Positions 8,133 through 18,000 of a stretch of 64,000 nt of DNA are shown piece by piece (the stretch's first letter is position 1; the number at the start of each line of letters is the position of its first letter). Both the position numbers and the translations under genes were made by a program. The notes under the pieces were generated by a model. The model made no database searches and had not been told where the DNA came from. It was given only the letters and a program-made list of their open reading frames with translations. This DNA is from an uncultured Clostridia bacterium (GTDB lineage: Bacteria; Bacillota; Clostridia; Oscillospirales; Acutalibacteraceae): the NCBI GenBank assembly GCA_947631855.1, contig CANRMX010000004.1, positions 1 to 64,000 of the forward strand. The letters run 5' to 3'.

Positions 8133-9473
8133 CTACCTCCCGGCGTTTCGCACGATGCTTTTGCCCAGCCGAATGGCCTGCACCAGCTGCCGCCCCGCAG
8201 GGCAGGAATAGGCGCAGCAGCCGCACTCCATGCAGGTGGCCACGTCCAGCGCCAAAAGCGCCTCCCGGTCCCGGCGCTGGGCGGCTTTCTCCAGCTTCAG
8301 GGGCATCAGATTCATGGGGCAGGCCGCCACGCAGCTGCCGCAGCGGATGCAGTCCGTGGGCTCCAGCGCGGCGGAGTCTTTTTCGTCAAAGGCCAGAACG
8401 GCGTTGTTCTGCTTGAGGATGGGCAGTTCGTCGGAATAGAGGGCGAGGCCCATCATGGGCCCGCCCATCATCAGCTTTTTGGGCGGGCACTTGTACCCGC
8501 CGCAGAATTCGATCACGTCCCGGATGGGCGTGCCGATGGGGACGATCACATTCTGGGGATGGGCCACGGCGGAGCCATCCACCGTGACGCGCTTGAGGGT
8601 GAGGGGCATCCCGGTGCGCAGGTAGCTGGCCAGAAAGGAGATGGACGCGATGTTCATCACCAGGCACCCCACGTCGGCGGGCAGCCCGCCTGCGGGCACC
8701 CTGCGGCCGGTGCAGGCCCGTACGAGCACCTTCTCCGCGCCCTGGGGATAGCGGCTTTTGAGGGCCAGCACCCGCACCTCGTCCAGCGGGTCCTTTTCCG
8801 GGTTTTCCGCGATCTCCGTGAGCCGGGCGATTACATCGGGTTTGTTGTCCTCCACGGCGATGATCACCCGGTGGACGTCCAGAATCTCCTTGACCTTGTA
8901 CACGCCGTCCAGCACGTTTTTCCCGTTTTCCAGGGCCTCCCGGTGGTCGGCGGTGACATAGGGTTCGCACTCGACGGCGTTGATGATCAGGGTGTCTACG
9001 GTCTTGTCCTCGGGGACGTTCAGCTTCACATGGGCCGGGAAGCCCGCGCCGCCCAGGCCCACCAGCCCTGCCGACTGGGCGGCCAGGGCCAGCTCCTTGG
9101 GGCCGATCAAAGGGGCGGGGGGATACACCCCGGGGTCCCGCTCCATCTTCCCGTCGGAGTCGATCACCACGGCGGCGGTACGCTGCCCGCCGGGCAGCTC
9201 CACCTGGGTGATGTCCGCCACGGTGCCGGAAACGGAGGCGTGGATCAGCGCGGAGACATAGGCGTCGCTGTCGCCGATGATCTGCCCCAGCAGCACGTGG
9301 TCGCCCTTCTTCACCACCGGGGTGCAGGACGCGCCGATATGCTGCTGCATGGGGAGGATCACCCGCTTCGGCGGGGGCATGGTGGCGGTGGGCAGGTTCC
9401 AGGTGTTCTTGCAGTGGGGGACCGATACGCCGCCATGGGTATGAAAAGGCTTTTTGGGGAAAGGCAAAGCCAC
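8133..9473 (-). CDS. rnfC: Rnf complex subunit C, NADH-binding iron-sulfur flavoprotein
   Basis: The 446-residue product has the N-terminal RnfC domain (FHTHGGVSVPHCKN), a barrel-sandwich region, the NuoF-like nucleotide/flavin site GLGGAGFPAHVKL, and two C-terminal 4Fe-4S motifs (CIRCGSCVAACP and CMECGCCAYSCP). RnfC exchanges electrons with NAD+/NADH. The start is a GTG at 9473, nine bases after AAAGGAG. It is the first gene of the rnfCDGEAB operon, with a good promoter 55 bases upstream. Confidence 0.95.
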   Translation of the reverse strand: MALPFPKKPFHTHGGVSVPHCKNTWNLPTATMPPPKRVILPMQQHIGASCTPVVKKGDHVLLGQIIGDSDAYVSALIHASVSGTVADITQVELPGGQRTAAVVIDSDGKMERDPGVYPPAPLIGPKELALAAQSAGLVGLGGAGFPAHVKLNVPEDKTVDTLIINAVECEPYVTADHREALENGKNVLDGVYKVKEILDVHRVIIAVEDNKPDVIARLTEIAENPEKDPLDEVRVLALKSRYPQGAEKVLVRACTGRRVPAGGLPADVGCLVMNIASISFLASYLRTGMPLTLKRVTVDGSAVAHPQNVIVPIGTPIRDVIEFCGGYKCPPKKLMMGGPMMGLALYSDELPILKQNNAVLAFDEKDSAALEPTDCIRCGSCVAACPMNLMPLKLEKAAQRRDREALLALDVATCMECGCCAYSCPAGRQLVQAIRLGKSIVRNAGR

Positions 9474-9527
9474 GGATGGATGCTCCTTTCTAGAGGGCGA
9501 TACAGATACGCCCGGGGTGCCTGTTTT

Positions 9528-9556
9528 ATTGTATTCAATAATTCTTGGAAATGCAA
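9528..9556 (-). promoter_or_regulatory. Promoter of the rnf operon
   Basis: Minus-strand TTGCAT (9551-9556) and TACAAT (9528-9533) are separated by 17 bases; the rnfC ribosome site lies about 35 bases downstream. Confidence 0.65.
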
Positions 9557-9594
9557 CGGGTTTATTCGATCTTTTTCCGGAAAAAGCGGGAAAA

Positions 9595-10605
9595 TCACCG
9601 GGCCTTTTCCATGCGGAAGATCCCCGCCTTTTTCCCGGAGACCAGAATGTCGTACCGCTTTTGCAGCGTGAGCATGGGGAGTGCCGCCACGGCGGCGGCC
9701 AGCTCTTCCTTTTTGGCGGTGAGCAGCACCATCCGGCCGCCGGGCTTCAGGACACGGTTTAGCTGCGCAAGGCTTTCCCGGTAGAACTGGGCGAGATCCC
9801 CCACGTTCTCGAACAACCCCCAGGGCGGGTCGGTGATCACCGCATCCACGCTGGCAGCGGGCAGGCGCTCACTTAAGGTGCGCACGTCCTGTTGGGCAAG
9901 CACGACGCGGGGGCTGCCCGCCAATTTTTCCCCGGCGCGCCGGACGGCGGACGCGTCCCGGTCGAAGGCATACACCGTCCGGAAAGGGAAGCGCTTCACC
10001 CGCTGGCAGGGGATGGCGCCACTGCCGCAGAAAGGGTCCAGCACCACGTCGGTATGCAAAGGCTCCGACAGCCAGCAGAGCATATAGGCCAGCTCCGGGT
10101 GGAGCTCGCCGGGCGCAAGCTGCCGGTCGTAGGCGGTGTGGCGGGAGAGGCGCTTCAAAAAGAAGCACAGGCCCTCGCTGCGGGCAAGCAGCCAGAATTC
10201 CGTATCCGGGCGGCTCCTGTCCGGCCTCAGCCCGGTGGCCTGGGCGATCTTCGCTTCCAGCCGGCGTTTGCCCGCGGCGTCCACCGATACCAGCCGGTTG
10301 CGGTGGGAAGTCACCAGCCGGAAGGTCTTCACCCGGGCGGGCAGTCTGCGGGCGGCGGCCCAGTCCGGCTGGGCGGCGGGCAGCGCCCGGAGGTAATCCT
10401 CCAGAGAATCGAACGCGCCCCGGTGGAGGACTTCAAACACGTTGTTGAAGCAGAAAAGGTTCAGGTCGCTGTACGGGACGCCGGTCTCGAATTCCACTGC
10501 GCCGTCCAGCAGCGCGGAAAGCTGCAAATCCTTCAAGCGCCGACGGAGCATGGCTGCGACGATCTCCCCTGTCCCGGGGATAAAGGTGGCAAAGTAGCGC
10601 GGCAA
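9595..10605 (-). CDS. THUMP/UPF0020-type RNA methyltransferase
   Basis: The second half is a Rossmann methyltransferase: LDPFCGSGAIPCQ (SAM loop), YAFDRDASAVRRA, and the catalytic DPPWG motif of N6-A or N2-G methylases. The first half (MPRYFATFIPG..., TGLRPDRSRPDTEFWL) resembles THUMP-containing enzymes such as RlmL or tRNA G6/G10 methyltransferases. The exact RNA site is not deducible. The start is taken as the TTG at 10605, eight bases after GGAGG; the frame's earlier ATG at 10665 would add a basic stretch with no family match. Confidence 0.82.
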   Translation of the reverse strand: MPRYFATFIPGTGEIVAAMLRRRLKDLQLSALLDGAVEFETGVPYSDLNLFCFNNVFEVLHRGAFDSLEDYLRALPAAQPDWAAARRLPARVKTFRLVTSHRNRLVSVDAAGKRRLEAKIAQATGLRPDRSRPDTEFWLLARSEGLCFFLKRLSRHTAYDRQLAPGELHPELAYMLCWLSEPLHTDVVLDPFCGSGAIPCQRVKRFPFRTVYAFDRDASAVRRAGEKLAGSPRVVLAQQDVRTLSERLPAASVDAVITDPPWGLFENVGDLAQFYRESLAQLNRVLKPGGRMVLLTAKKEELAAAVAALPMLTLQKRYDILVSGKKAGIFRMEKAR

Positions 10606-10683
10606 GGGGCATCCTCCTTTTCTTCTCCTTGGGGCTATCATACGCCAAAAACGGCAAAAAGGCAAGAAGAAACGCCGACGGGG

Positions 10684-10712
10684 TTGACATTCGGCGATTT
10701 GTAGGGTATAAG
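10684..10712 (+). promoter_or_regulatory. Promoter of the phosphofructokinase gene, followed by direct repeats
   Basis: TTGACA (10684-10689) and TATAAG (10707-10712) are 17 bases apart. Just downstream the leader has the 12-base direct repeat gtataggaatc(g) twice between about 10716 and 10741, a possible regulatory site. Confidence 0.75.
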
Positions 10713-10763
10713 ATTGTATAGGAATCGTATAGGAATCGTACAGCAGGGCATGGAGGGACGGAT

Positions 10764-11963
10764 ATGCAAGGAAATATGCTGATCGCCCAGTCGGGCGGGC
10801 CCACGGCGGCCATCAACGCTTCGCTGGCCGGGGCGGTGCGCAGGGCAATGGACATGGAGGAGATCGGGGAAATCTACGGCGCGCGCAACGGCGTGACGGG
10901 CCTTTTGCGGGAGGATCTGATCCCCCTGAGAGAAAAGCTGGTCAGCGAGGCGGATTTCGCCCGGCTTGCCAGGACGCCGGCCATGGCGCTGGGCTCCTGC
11001 CGGTTGCGCCTCAGCGAAACGCCGGACGAGACCTATGAAAAGATTCGGGAGATCCTGCGCCGCCACGGCATCCGGTACTTTTTCTACACCGGCGGCAACG
11101 ACTCCATGGACACGGTGCAGAAGCTGGCGGAATACCTGCGGGCCCAGGGCGAGGACATCCGGGTGGTGGGCATCCCCAAGACCATCGACAACGATCTGGG
11201 CGGGACGGACCACACCCCGGGATTCGGGTCGGCGGCAAAATACATCGCCACCACGGTGGCGGAGATCTTCGCCGACTGTGAGATCTACCTGCCCGCCTCC
11301 ATGACGGTGGTGGAGATCATGGGCCGCAACGCGGGCTGGCTCACGGCCTCGGCAGCGCTGGCCAGAAGCCACGGCGCCCCGGCGCCCCACATGATCTGTA
11401 TGCCCGAGGTTCCCTTTGACATGGAAAAATTCCTGGCCCGGGCGGGAGAGCTTTCCCGGGAATATGCCCATCTGGTGATCGCCGTGTCCGAGGGCGTGCG
11501 CCGCTCCGACGGCAGCTACATCGCCTCCGACGACAATCGGGACCCCTTCGGGCACCAGCAGCTGGCCGGTGTGGGCCACCGGCTGGGCCGGGTGCTGAAA
11601 GACCGCTTCGGCTGCAAGGTGCGGTCCATCGAACTCAACGTGCTGCAGCGGGCGGCAGGGCATCTCCAATCGGAACGGGACGTGGAGGAGGCCCGGCAGG
11701 TGGGCGCAAAGGCGGTGGAACTGGCCGTAGCCGGAGAGACCGGCGTGATGGCGGCGATCCGCAGAATCTCCAGCAGGCCCTACCAGGTGGCCTACGACAG
11801 CGTGGAGATCGCCCAGGTGGCGAACATCGAGCGCACCGTGCCGGTGGAGTGGATCGACCGGGAACGGATGGACATCCGGCCGCCCCTGTGGGAGTATCTG
11901 GAACCGCTGATCCAGAGCCCCAGCCAACAGGAGCCGGGCATCCCGAAGCATTTCACCTTTTGA
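10764..11963 (+). CDS. PPi-type 6-phosphofructokinase
   Basis: The 399-residue product is a phosphofructokinase with AQSGGPTAAINAS at the N terminus, GGNDSMDT in the phosphate-donor loop, PKTIDNDLGGTDHTPGFG at the active site and MGRNAGWLTA for fructose 6-phosphate. GGND instead of the GGDG of ATP enzymes, and the lysine in PKTIDND, are the known marks of pyrophosphate-dependent enzymes. It would interconvert fructose 6-phosphate and fructose 1,6-bisphosphate reversibly, saving ATP, which suits an energy-limited anaerobe. It is monocistronic with its own promoter. Family assignment is firm; donor specificity is inferred from these residues. Confidence 0.92.
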   Translation: MQGNMLIAQSGGPTAAINASLAGAVRRAMDMEEIGEIYGARNGVTGLLREDLIPLREKLVSEADFARLARTPAMALGSCRLRLSETPDETYEKIREILRRHGIRYFFYTGGNDSMDTVQKLAEYLRAQGEDIRVVGIPKTIDNDLGGTDHTPGFGSAAKYIATTVAEIFADCEIYLPASMTVVEIMGRNAGWLTASAALARSHGAPAPHMICMPEVPFDMEKFLARAGELSREYAHLVIAVSEGVRRSDGSYIASDDNRDPFGHQQLAGVGHRLGRVLKDRFGCKVRSIELNVLQRAAGHLQSERDVEEARQVGAKAVELAVAGETGVMAAIRRISSRPYQVAYDSVEIAQVANIERTVPVEWIDRERMDIRPPLWEYLEPLIQSPSQQEPGIPKHFTF

Positions 11964-12002
11964 CGAAAACTCGTAAGAATCGCCCGCGGCAATATTTTTC
12001 AA

Positions 12003-12046
12003 ATTAAAATGCACCCAAGTCTTGTCAGAAAAGATTTGGGTGCATT
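12003..12046 (-). terminator. Terminator overlapping the end of the glycosylase gene
   Basis: Arms aatgcacccaa and ttgggtgcatt form a stem that includes the last codons of the minus-strand gene; TTTTAATTT follows on that strand. It also separates it from the convergent phosphofructokinase gene. Confidence 0.65.
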
Positions 12047-12843
12047 CGGCTGTAATGGAAAAGATACTGCTGGGCAAGCCCGGCATTCTCGCCGAAATCC
12101 TGGGGAGAGACGCCGGGCAGCAGGGCCGCCATGGCCCGCTTCATCCACACGTCCATGGGGAAGCACTCCGTCTTGTGGAAGCCGAACAGCAGGGTGCATT
12201 CCGCCACCTTGGGCCCCACGCCCAGAATTTTTTGCAGCTCGCTCCGTCCGAATTCCGGCGGCAGGCGGGCTGCTTTTTCCATGTCCACTGCCCCGCTGGC
12301 CACCTTCCGGGCGGCGTCCAGCAGGTATTTTGCCCGGAAGCCCGCCCGCAGCGGGGCAAGCGCCTCCAGCGAAAGCCCGGCAATGCGCTCCGCGGTCGGA
12401 AAGGCGTGGAGCGGCACGCCGGGAATGGGCTCGCCGAAGGCTTCGCACAGCCGGGCGATGATCCCGGTGATCCGAGGGATGTTGTTGTTCTGGGAAAGGA
12501 TGAAGGAGCACAGGGCCTCCCAGGGCTCCTGACGCAGGATGCGGATGCCCGGGGCATAGGCGGCGGCCTCCCGCAGAACAGGACTGAACGCCATGAGCGC
12601 CGCACGCTTTTCGCCGTAGTCCGTGTCCAGATCGAAATACCCCCGCCAGAAGCCGTCGAATTCTTCTTTGGTGCAGCTCAGGCGGAGCTGCCCGTCCTCT
12701 TGCCGGAGCTGTAGGTATCGGCCGCCCGCCGCGCCGGTGTAGGTGCGGGGGTCCTCCGGAGAGGGCTGCCAGCGGAAGCACTGGCCGCAGGCGAAGGTCT
12801 GGGCCGGATCGAACCGGGCGGGGATGGAGATGCCGCCGGTCAT
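12025..12843 (-). CDS. 8-oxoguanine DNA glycosylase/AP lyase, OGG1 type
   Basis: The 272-residue product aligns with eukaryotic-type OGG1: an N-terminal domain with FACGQCFRWQ, a helix-hairpin-helix region (LGVGPKVAECTLLFGFHK) holding the catalytic lysine, and the catalytic aspartate in FPMDVWMKR. The enzyme removes oxidised guanine from DNA and nicks the backbone. The gene follows the DUF6062 gene by four bases on the same strand. Length fits the bacterial OGG1 subfamily of clostridia. Confidence 0.9.
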   Translation of the reverse strand: MTGGISIPARFDPAQTFACGQCFRWQPSPEDPRTYTGAAGGRYLQLRQEDGQLRLSCTKEEFDGFWRGYFDLDTDYGEKRAALMAFSPVLREAAAYAPGIRILRQEPWEALCSFILSQNNNIPRITGIIARLCEAFGEPIPGVPLHAFPTAERIAGLSLEALAPLRAGFRAKYLLDAARKVASGAVDMEKAARLPPEFGRSELQKILGVGPKVAECTLLFGFHKTECFPMDVWMKRAMAALLPGVSPQDFGENAGLAQQYLFHYSRMHPNLF

Positions 12844-12847
12844 GGGG

Positions 12848-13555
12848 TCAGCGGTTCTTGGCGTTGGAATCCTCCTCCGCCGTGGGCTTCCGGGCTGTCA
12901 GCCACTGGATGGCCCGCTCCGCCGCATCCTTGGAATTGCCCCAGTCGCCGCCGGCGTTGCGGTAATCGAACATGGAGCAGAAGTGGGTCACGTCGCCCTT
13001 GACTTCATCCAGATATTGGGCGGCCAGCCGGGTGGTCTCCTGCTCAAAGGCGGCAAAATCCTTCTTGGGCAGCTTCTGGGCGGCGTCCATCACCTGGCCG
13101 TAGTGGGGCAGGCAGATATAGGGCTGCTCGTTGTAGAGCCTGCGGAAATCGGGATCGGTGCGCCACATCCGCAGGCAGACCTCCAGCAGGTGCCGGGTGC
13201 TGTCGGCGATATTGTCGCAGATGAAGCAGCTGTCCCTGCGGGCCTGCACCGCGGCGGCGATCTTCTTGGCGGATTTCTTTTCCATGTTGAAGATCTCCGC
13301 TTTGACGGTGTCCAGCAGACTTTCCAGGATCAGATTGACGGAGAGCTTGTGCCCCACGGCCAGCATCTGGTTGAAATGCTCGTGGCAGAAGCCCAGGCGG
13401 TTGGTCTCCACCCGGACGCTGGGCTCCATCATGGCGGCGCCGGTGATGTACTCGGCCATCCGCTGCTCCAGCATGTCCCGCATCCGGCAGAAAGGGCAGC
13501 CGTCCTTGGGGCCGAAGATGTCGTTGACGGGGATGGTTGCAATGTCTTCGCGCAT
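12848..13555 (-). CDS. DUF6062 family protein
   Basis: A 235-residue soluble protein with two CxxC motifs, GCPFCRM near the N terminus and SCFICDN in the middle, and conserved His residues (FCHEHFNQM, CLPHYGQVMDA), a pattern suggesting metal binding. It matches a clostridial family of unknown function (DUF6062). The ATG at 13555 follows CAGGAGG at good spacing; the frame's earlier start at 13603 has none. It is co-transcribed with the OGG1-type gene. Confidence 0.75.
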   Translation of the reverse strand: MREDIATIPVNDIFGPKDGCPFCRMRDMLEQRMAEYITGAAMMEPSVRVETNRLGFCHEHFNQMLAVGHKLSVNLILESLLDTVKAEIFNMEKKSAKKIAAAVQARRDSCFICDNIADSTRHLLEVCLRMWRTDPDFRRLYNEQPYICLPHYGQVMDAAQKLPKKDFAAFEQETTRLAAQYLDEVKGDVTHFCSMFDYRNAGGDWGNSKDAAERAIQWLTARKPTAEEDSNAKNR

Positions 13556-14276
13556 AAAATTGACCTCCTGAATGGGAATTTTGTAAAAAGAATAAAAATT
13601 CATTTTCGATTGCAGAGCGATTTGGGGACGCCCCTTGCCAGTGCAGGACGAAAAACGGGAGAAACGCCGGGCAGAAAGGGGTTTTTCCGCCGAAAACGGG
13701 GCATTGGGCCGAATTGTTTGTCTCTAGTATAGCATAGGCGCCGGAAAGATGGTAGCCCCAAAATCGGGCGGAATGAAAATTTTTCGGGCCCGGGCGGGTC
13801 GATTTTTGTCCGATTTGCGAAAAGCAGGTTTTTCCACAGCATATCGGTGGGAAAACCCCATGGCCACAAGATGTGGGAGAGGGCCCGGGGGCGGGCCAGC
13901 GGCCGGACGGAAAGGAAATGCAACCTGGACAAACCCGGAGGGTGACATAACTTTTCCACGGGCAAAGGGTTTTTAACCGCCGGAAACGGCGCGGGACAGG
14001 GTGTTCTTAACATTTTCAACGGAGTTTTCAACAATCATTGGCCGCAGATAAAATTTGCGTTATGTAAACAAAAGGCGATGAGCGGAAAAAGCTGGAAGGA
14101 AAATGGATAAATATCCACGAAAATGAGAAAATATAAGTTATTTGGCCGAATCGCACCGGGTTTTGCGGCTTTTGACGCAAAAAAGGCCGGGGGAGCGCGG
14201 AAAATTATTTGAGATTTGTCGTGGAATGTGCTATACTTTTTATGTGTATTTTCAAAACGTGAGGAATGGAAAGCGC
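13556..14276. other. 700-base gene-free divergent region
   Basis: No frame here resembles a protein. The sequence grows AT-rich towards the right and holds several near-matches to the DnaA box TTATCCACA (ttttccaca at about 13830, ttttccacg at about 13950, atatccacg at about 14112), two ttttcaac motifs near 14012-14030, and the rlmB promoter. Nothing else is recognised. Confidence 0.5.
14209..14237 (+). promoter_or_regulatory. Promoter of the rlmB operon
   Basis: TTGAGA (14209-14214), 17 bases, TATACT (14232-14237), 40 bases before the GTG start. Confidence 0.75.
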
Positions 14277-15080
14277 GTGGATAAACATAGAGAGACCCCG
14301 GAAGAGCCCCGGGGCGCGGGGATCATCGCCGGGCGCAACAGTGTGAGCGAAGCCCTGCGGGCCGGAAGGGCCATCGACCAGCTGGTGGTGCAGCGGGGCG
14401 AAAAAAGCGGCACCCTGCGGACGATCCTGGCCCAGGCCAGGGAGAGAGGCATCCCCATCAAGGAGGCGGATCCCCGGAAGCTGGACCACCTGTGCGGCGG
14501 GGCGGTGCATCAGGGCGTGGTGGCCCTGGCCGCCGCCAAAGCCTACGCCACGGTGGACGAGCTTTTTGCCCTTGCCCAGGAGCGGGGCGAGCCGCCCTTT
14601 TTCGTCATCTGCGACGAGCTGGAGGACCCCCACAATCTGGGGGCGATCATCCGCACTGCCGAGTGCGCCGGGGCCCATGGGGTGATCATCCCCAGCCGGC
14701 GCAGCGTGGGGCTCACCTACGCCGTGGGCAAGGCCTCCGCCGGCGCGGTGGAGCATCTGCCCGTGGCCCGGGTGGGGAACCTGCCCCGGCTGCTGGACGA
14801 GCTGAAGCGCCGGGGCGTGTGGATCTACGCCGCGGACATGGACGGCCAGCCCTGGGTGGAGGCCGACCTCACCGGGCCGGTGGCCATGGTCATCGGCGGC
14901 GAGGGCAAAGGCGTGGGCCGGTTGGTGAAGGAAAAAGCCGATTTTGTGCTTTCCCTGCCCATGCGGGGAAAGGTCAGCTCCCTCAACGCCTCGGTGGCGG
15001 CGGGCGTGCTGTGCTATGAAGTTTGCAGACAGAGATGCGGCCTGCAGGCCGCGAGTCCCATAAGGAGGAGTTCCCCATGA
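14277..15080 (+). CDS. rlmB: 23S rRNA 2'-O-methyltransferase (RlmB/TrmH family)
   Basis: The 267-residue product has the substrate-binding domain (IIAGRNSVSEALRAG) and a SPOUT methyltransferase domain with the three family motifs: DPHNLGAIIRTAE, IGGEGKGVGRLV and LPMRGKVSSLNASVAAGV. RlmB methylates G2251 of 23S rRNA in E. coli; the precise base here is inferred from family. The GTG at 14277 is chosen because the frame upstream crosses the promoter. Its stop overlaps the next start (ATGA at 15077-15080). Confidence 0.9.
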   Translation: MDKHRETPEEPRGAGIIAGRNSVSEALRAGRAIDQLVVQRGEKSGTLRTILAQARERGIPIKEADPRKLDHLCGGAVHQGVVALAAAKAYATVDELFALAQERGEPPFFVICDELEDPHNLGAIIRTAECAGAHGVIIPSRRSVGLTYAVGKASAGAVEHLPVARVGNLPRLLDELKRRGVWIYAADMDGQPWVEADLTGPVAMVIGGEGKGVGRLVKEKADFVLSLPMRGKVSSLNASVAAGVLCYEVCRQRCGLQAASPIRRSSP

Positions 15081-18000
15081 GCGGGAAAAATGAGTTCACA
15101 CTGGAGGATATCTTGAAGGAGGAGCGCACCCGGCGGGAGACAGCCCCGGCTGCTGAGAAGCCTGTGGAATCCCCGACCATAGAAGCGGAAATCCCCGTGC
15201 AGCCGGAGCAGCCGGAACCCCAGGCGCTGACCCGGCCCGTGGAGCGGCCCGTGCCCGACGACGCGGCGGACTTGAACGCCTTTGCCACGGGGAACCTGCC
15301 CAACCTGCGGGAGGCGTACGATCCCTATGAGGAGCCGGAGCCGGAGCACGGAAAAAAGGGCAAAAAGAAAAAGAAGAAAAGGGGCCTGTTCGGCCGGAAG
15401 AAAGTGCCCGACTTTGACGAAGGGGAAGATTTCTACTACGGCCTGCAGCTGAAACCCATTGACGAATACAGCCAGGGCTTCGACCCGGTGACCGGGGAAT
15501 TCACCCTGAATCCCGCCGGGTACGACTCCCTGTTTGACGATTCCAAAAAGGCCATCGACGACGAGGTGGAGGAAAATTTCCAGCGCCTGCAGCGGGAGCG
15601 CCGCCGCCGGGTGGCCGAAGCGGTGCAGAACGCCGGTGTGGACGCGGAGGAGATCGCCAGCGAATTCGGGGTGGTGGCCCCCATGCCCATTACCTCCTTT
15701 GCCGCCGACCCCTACGCCAAGGAGCACGGCATCGACGTGGAGGGCAGCGGCTCCGAGGATCTGCCGGACATCCAGAAGGCCATGCTCCAGTCCTCCCAGG
15801 AGCAGACCATGGAGGTCAAGCTCAACGTGGCCAGCGACGCCATGGAGCTGCAGCGGGCGGGCGAGGACCCCGCGCCGCCGGTGAGCGAGGGCGCGGTGCA
15901 GCGCATCCTGGAATCGGACGAGCCCACGGAGGCCCAGCCGGCCCCGGTGGTCTTTGAGGCCCCGGCGGAGGCCGTGCCGGTAGCGGCCAATCCTGCCCTG
16001 ACGGAGGAAACTCCCGAGCACCCACGGCAGGAAGCACCCGCCCCCGAGGAGAGCGCCCAGGAGACGCCGGCTGCGGATGCAGAGATCGCTCCCGAAGAGC
16101 CGACGGTGGCGGCCCCGGAAATCGCCCCGGAGGAGGACGCCGAGAAACCGGCGGAGACCTTTGAAGATTTGGACAGCGGCAAGGAGCTGACCGAAAGCCG
16201 GGACGAGCCGGTGATCGAGGGCCGGGAGCAGGAAGCGATCCCCCAGGTGGGACAGGTGTATGAATACCGGGCGCGGAGCGTCCCCACCCACATCATCAAC
16301 GTGGACGTGGTGCAGAGCGCCCTGCTGTCCGAATCCGAGGAGCTCAAACGGGCCGCCGAGGAGGAGGAGATCCGCAGCGCCATCCGCAGCAAGCGGAGCA
16401 GGAAATCCCGCAAGCCCGAATTTGAGGACATGGATTCCGGCCGGGATACGGAGGAATCCATCGACGACTACACCGGCCCCGAGGACGCCAAAGCCATCGC
16501 GGGCGACCTCAAGGGCGATATGCAGGCGCTGACCCTGCGGCTGCTGATCACCGGAGTGTGTACGGCCCTGCTGGCCATCGCCAACCTGATCTTCCCGGGC
16601 CGCATGGCCGCGGCGGGCGGCGACGGCGGCAGCAGCGCCGTGGTCTATCTGGTGCTGACCCTGCTGTTCCTGGGCGTATCCGTGGGCATCTGCTTCCGCA
16701 CCGTGGTGGGCGGCCTGCGGGCCCTGTTCTCCTTCAACGCCAATTCCGACAGCGCGGCGGCAGTGGCTGCGGTGGCGGCCGTAGTGCAGACGGTGCTGGC
16801 CCTGTTTTTCCGGGACGATCTGGCTGACGGGCGCTTCCATCTATACGCCGTGGTGCTGTCGGCGATCCTCTTTGTCAACGCGGCGGGCAAGCTCACCATG
16901 ATCCGCCGCATCCACAGCAATTTCCGTTTTGTCTCCTCCAAGGAGCAGAAGTACGCGGTGAACGTCTACGACGATTACAACACCGCCCTCAAGATGACCC
17001 GGGACGCCGTGGCCGAGCGGCCCCAGGTGGCGTACCAGTGCCGGGCCGGTTTCCTGCGGCGGTTCCTGGAGCTCTCCTACGCTCCCGACCTTTCGGAGAC
17101 CGCCTCCCAGCAGCTGGCGCCCATCGGGTTGATCGCCAGTCTGGCGGTGTGCGCGGTGTGCCTGCTGATCACTTCCAGCGTCCCCGCCGCCATCAGCGCC
17201 CTGGCCGCAGCCAGCTGCGCATGCGTGGCCGTGGGGAATATGCTCTCGGTGAATCTCCCGGTGAGCAGGCTGTGCAAGACCGCCCGGCGGGCGGGCGGCA
17301 TGACCGTGGGCTATGAGGCGGTGGAGAAGCTGGGCAACGTGAACGCCGTGCTGGTGGACGCGGAGGAGATCTTCCCCCGGGGCACCGTGGTGCTGGGCGG
17401 CATCAAGACCATGGGCGGTCGGGCAAGCGCCGAGGAGGCCATTCTGCTGGCTTCCGCGGTGATCCAGGAGGCGGGTGGCCCGCTGGGCGGCGTGTTCGAT
17501 CAGGTCATCAGCGAAAACGAAGACGCGCTGCCGCTGGTGGACAGCGTGCGCTATGAATCCGAAGGCGGGATCGTGGGCCGGGTGGACGGCAGGACCGTCT
17601 ATATCGGCACCCGGGCGCTGCTGATCAATCACCGGATCGACGCCCTGACCCGGGAGGAAGAGATCATGCTGGCCACGGGCAACCGGGTGGTGATCTATAT
17701 CGCGGTGGATACGGAAATTGCGGCCATCCTCACCCTGACCTATTCCGCCGACCGCCGCCGCAAGAACGAGCTGCAGCGGCTGGAAAACAGCGGTGTCAGC
17801 GTGATCGTCCGCACCACCGACCCCAATGTGAATTCCGCGATGCTTGCCCGGCTGTTCGGGGTGGAGCCCGCCTCGGTGGGCGTGATCGACGGCGAGCTGG
17901 GCGACACCGCCAAAGAGCTGCTGGAAACGAATATCCCCCGTGCCGATGCGGTGGCGGCCACCAAGGGCCGCGCCGAATCGCTGATGAGCGTGGTCTCCGC

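Noticed and set aside
7044-9671. 875-codon plus-strand frame
   Set aside because: It is antisense to rnfC, rnfD and rnfG, rich in G, H, P and R as expected from a high-GC shadow frame, and has no family features.
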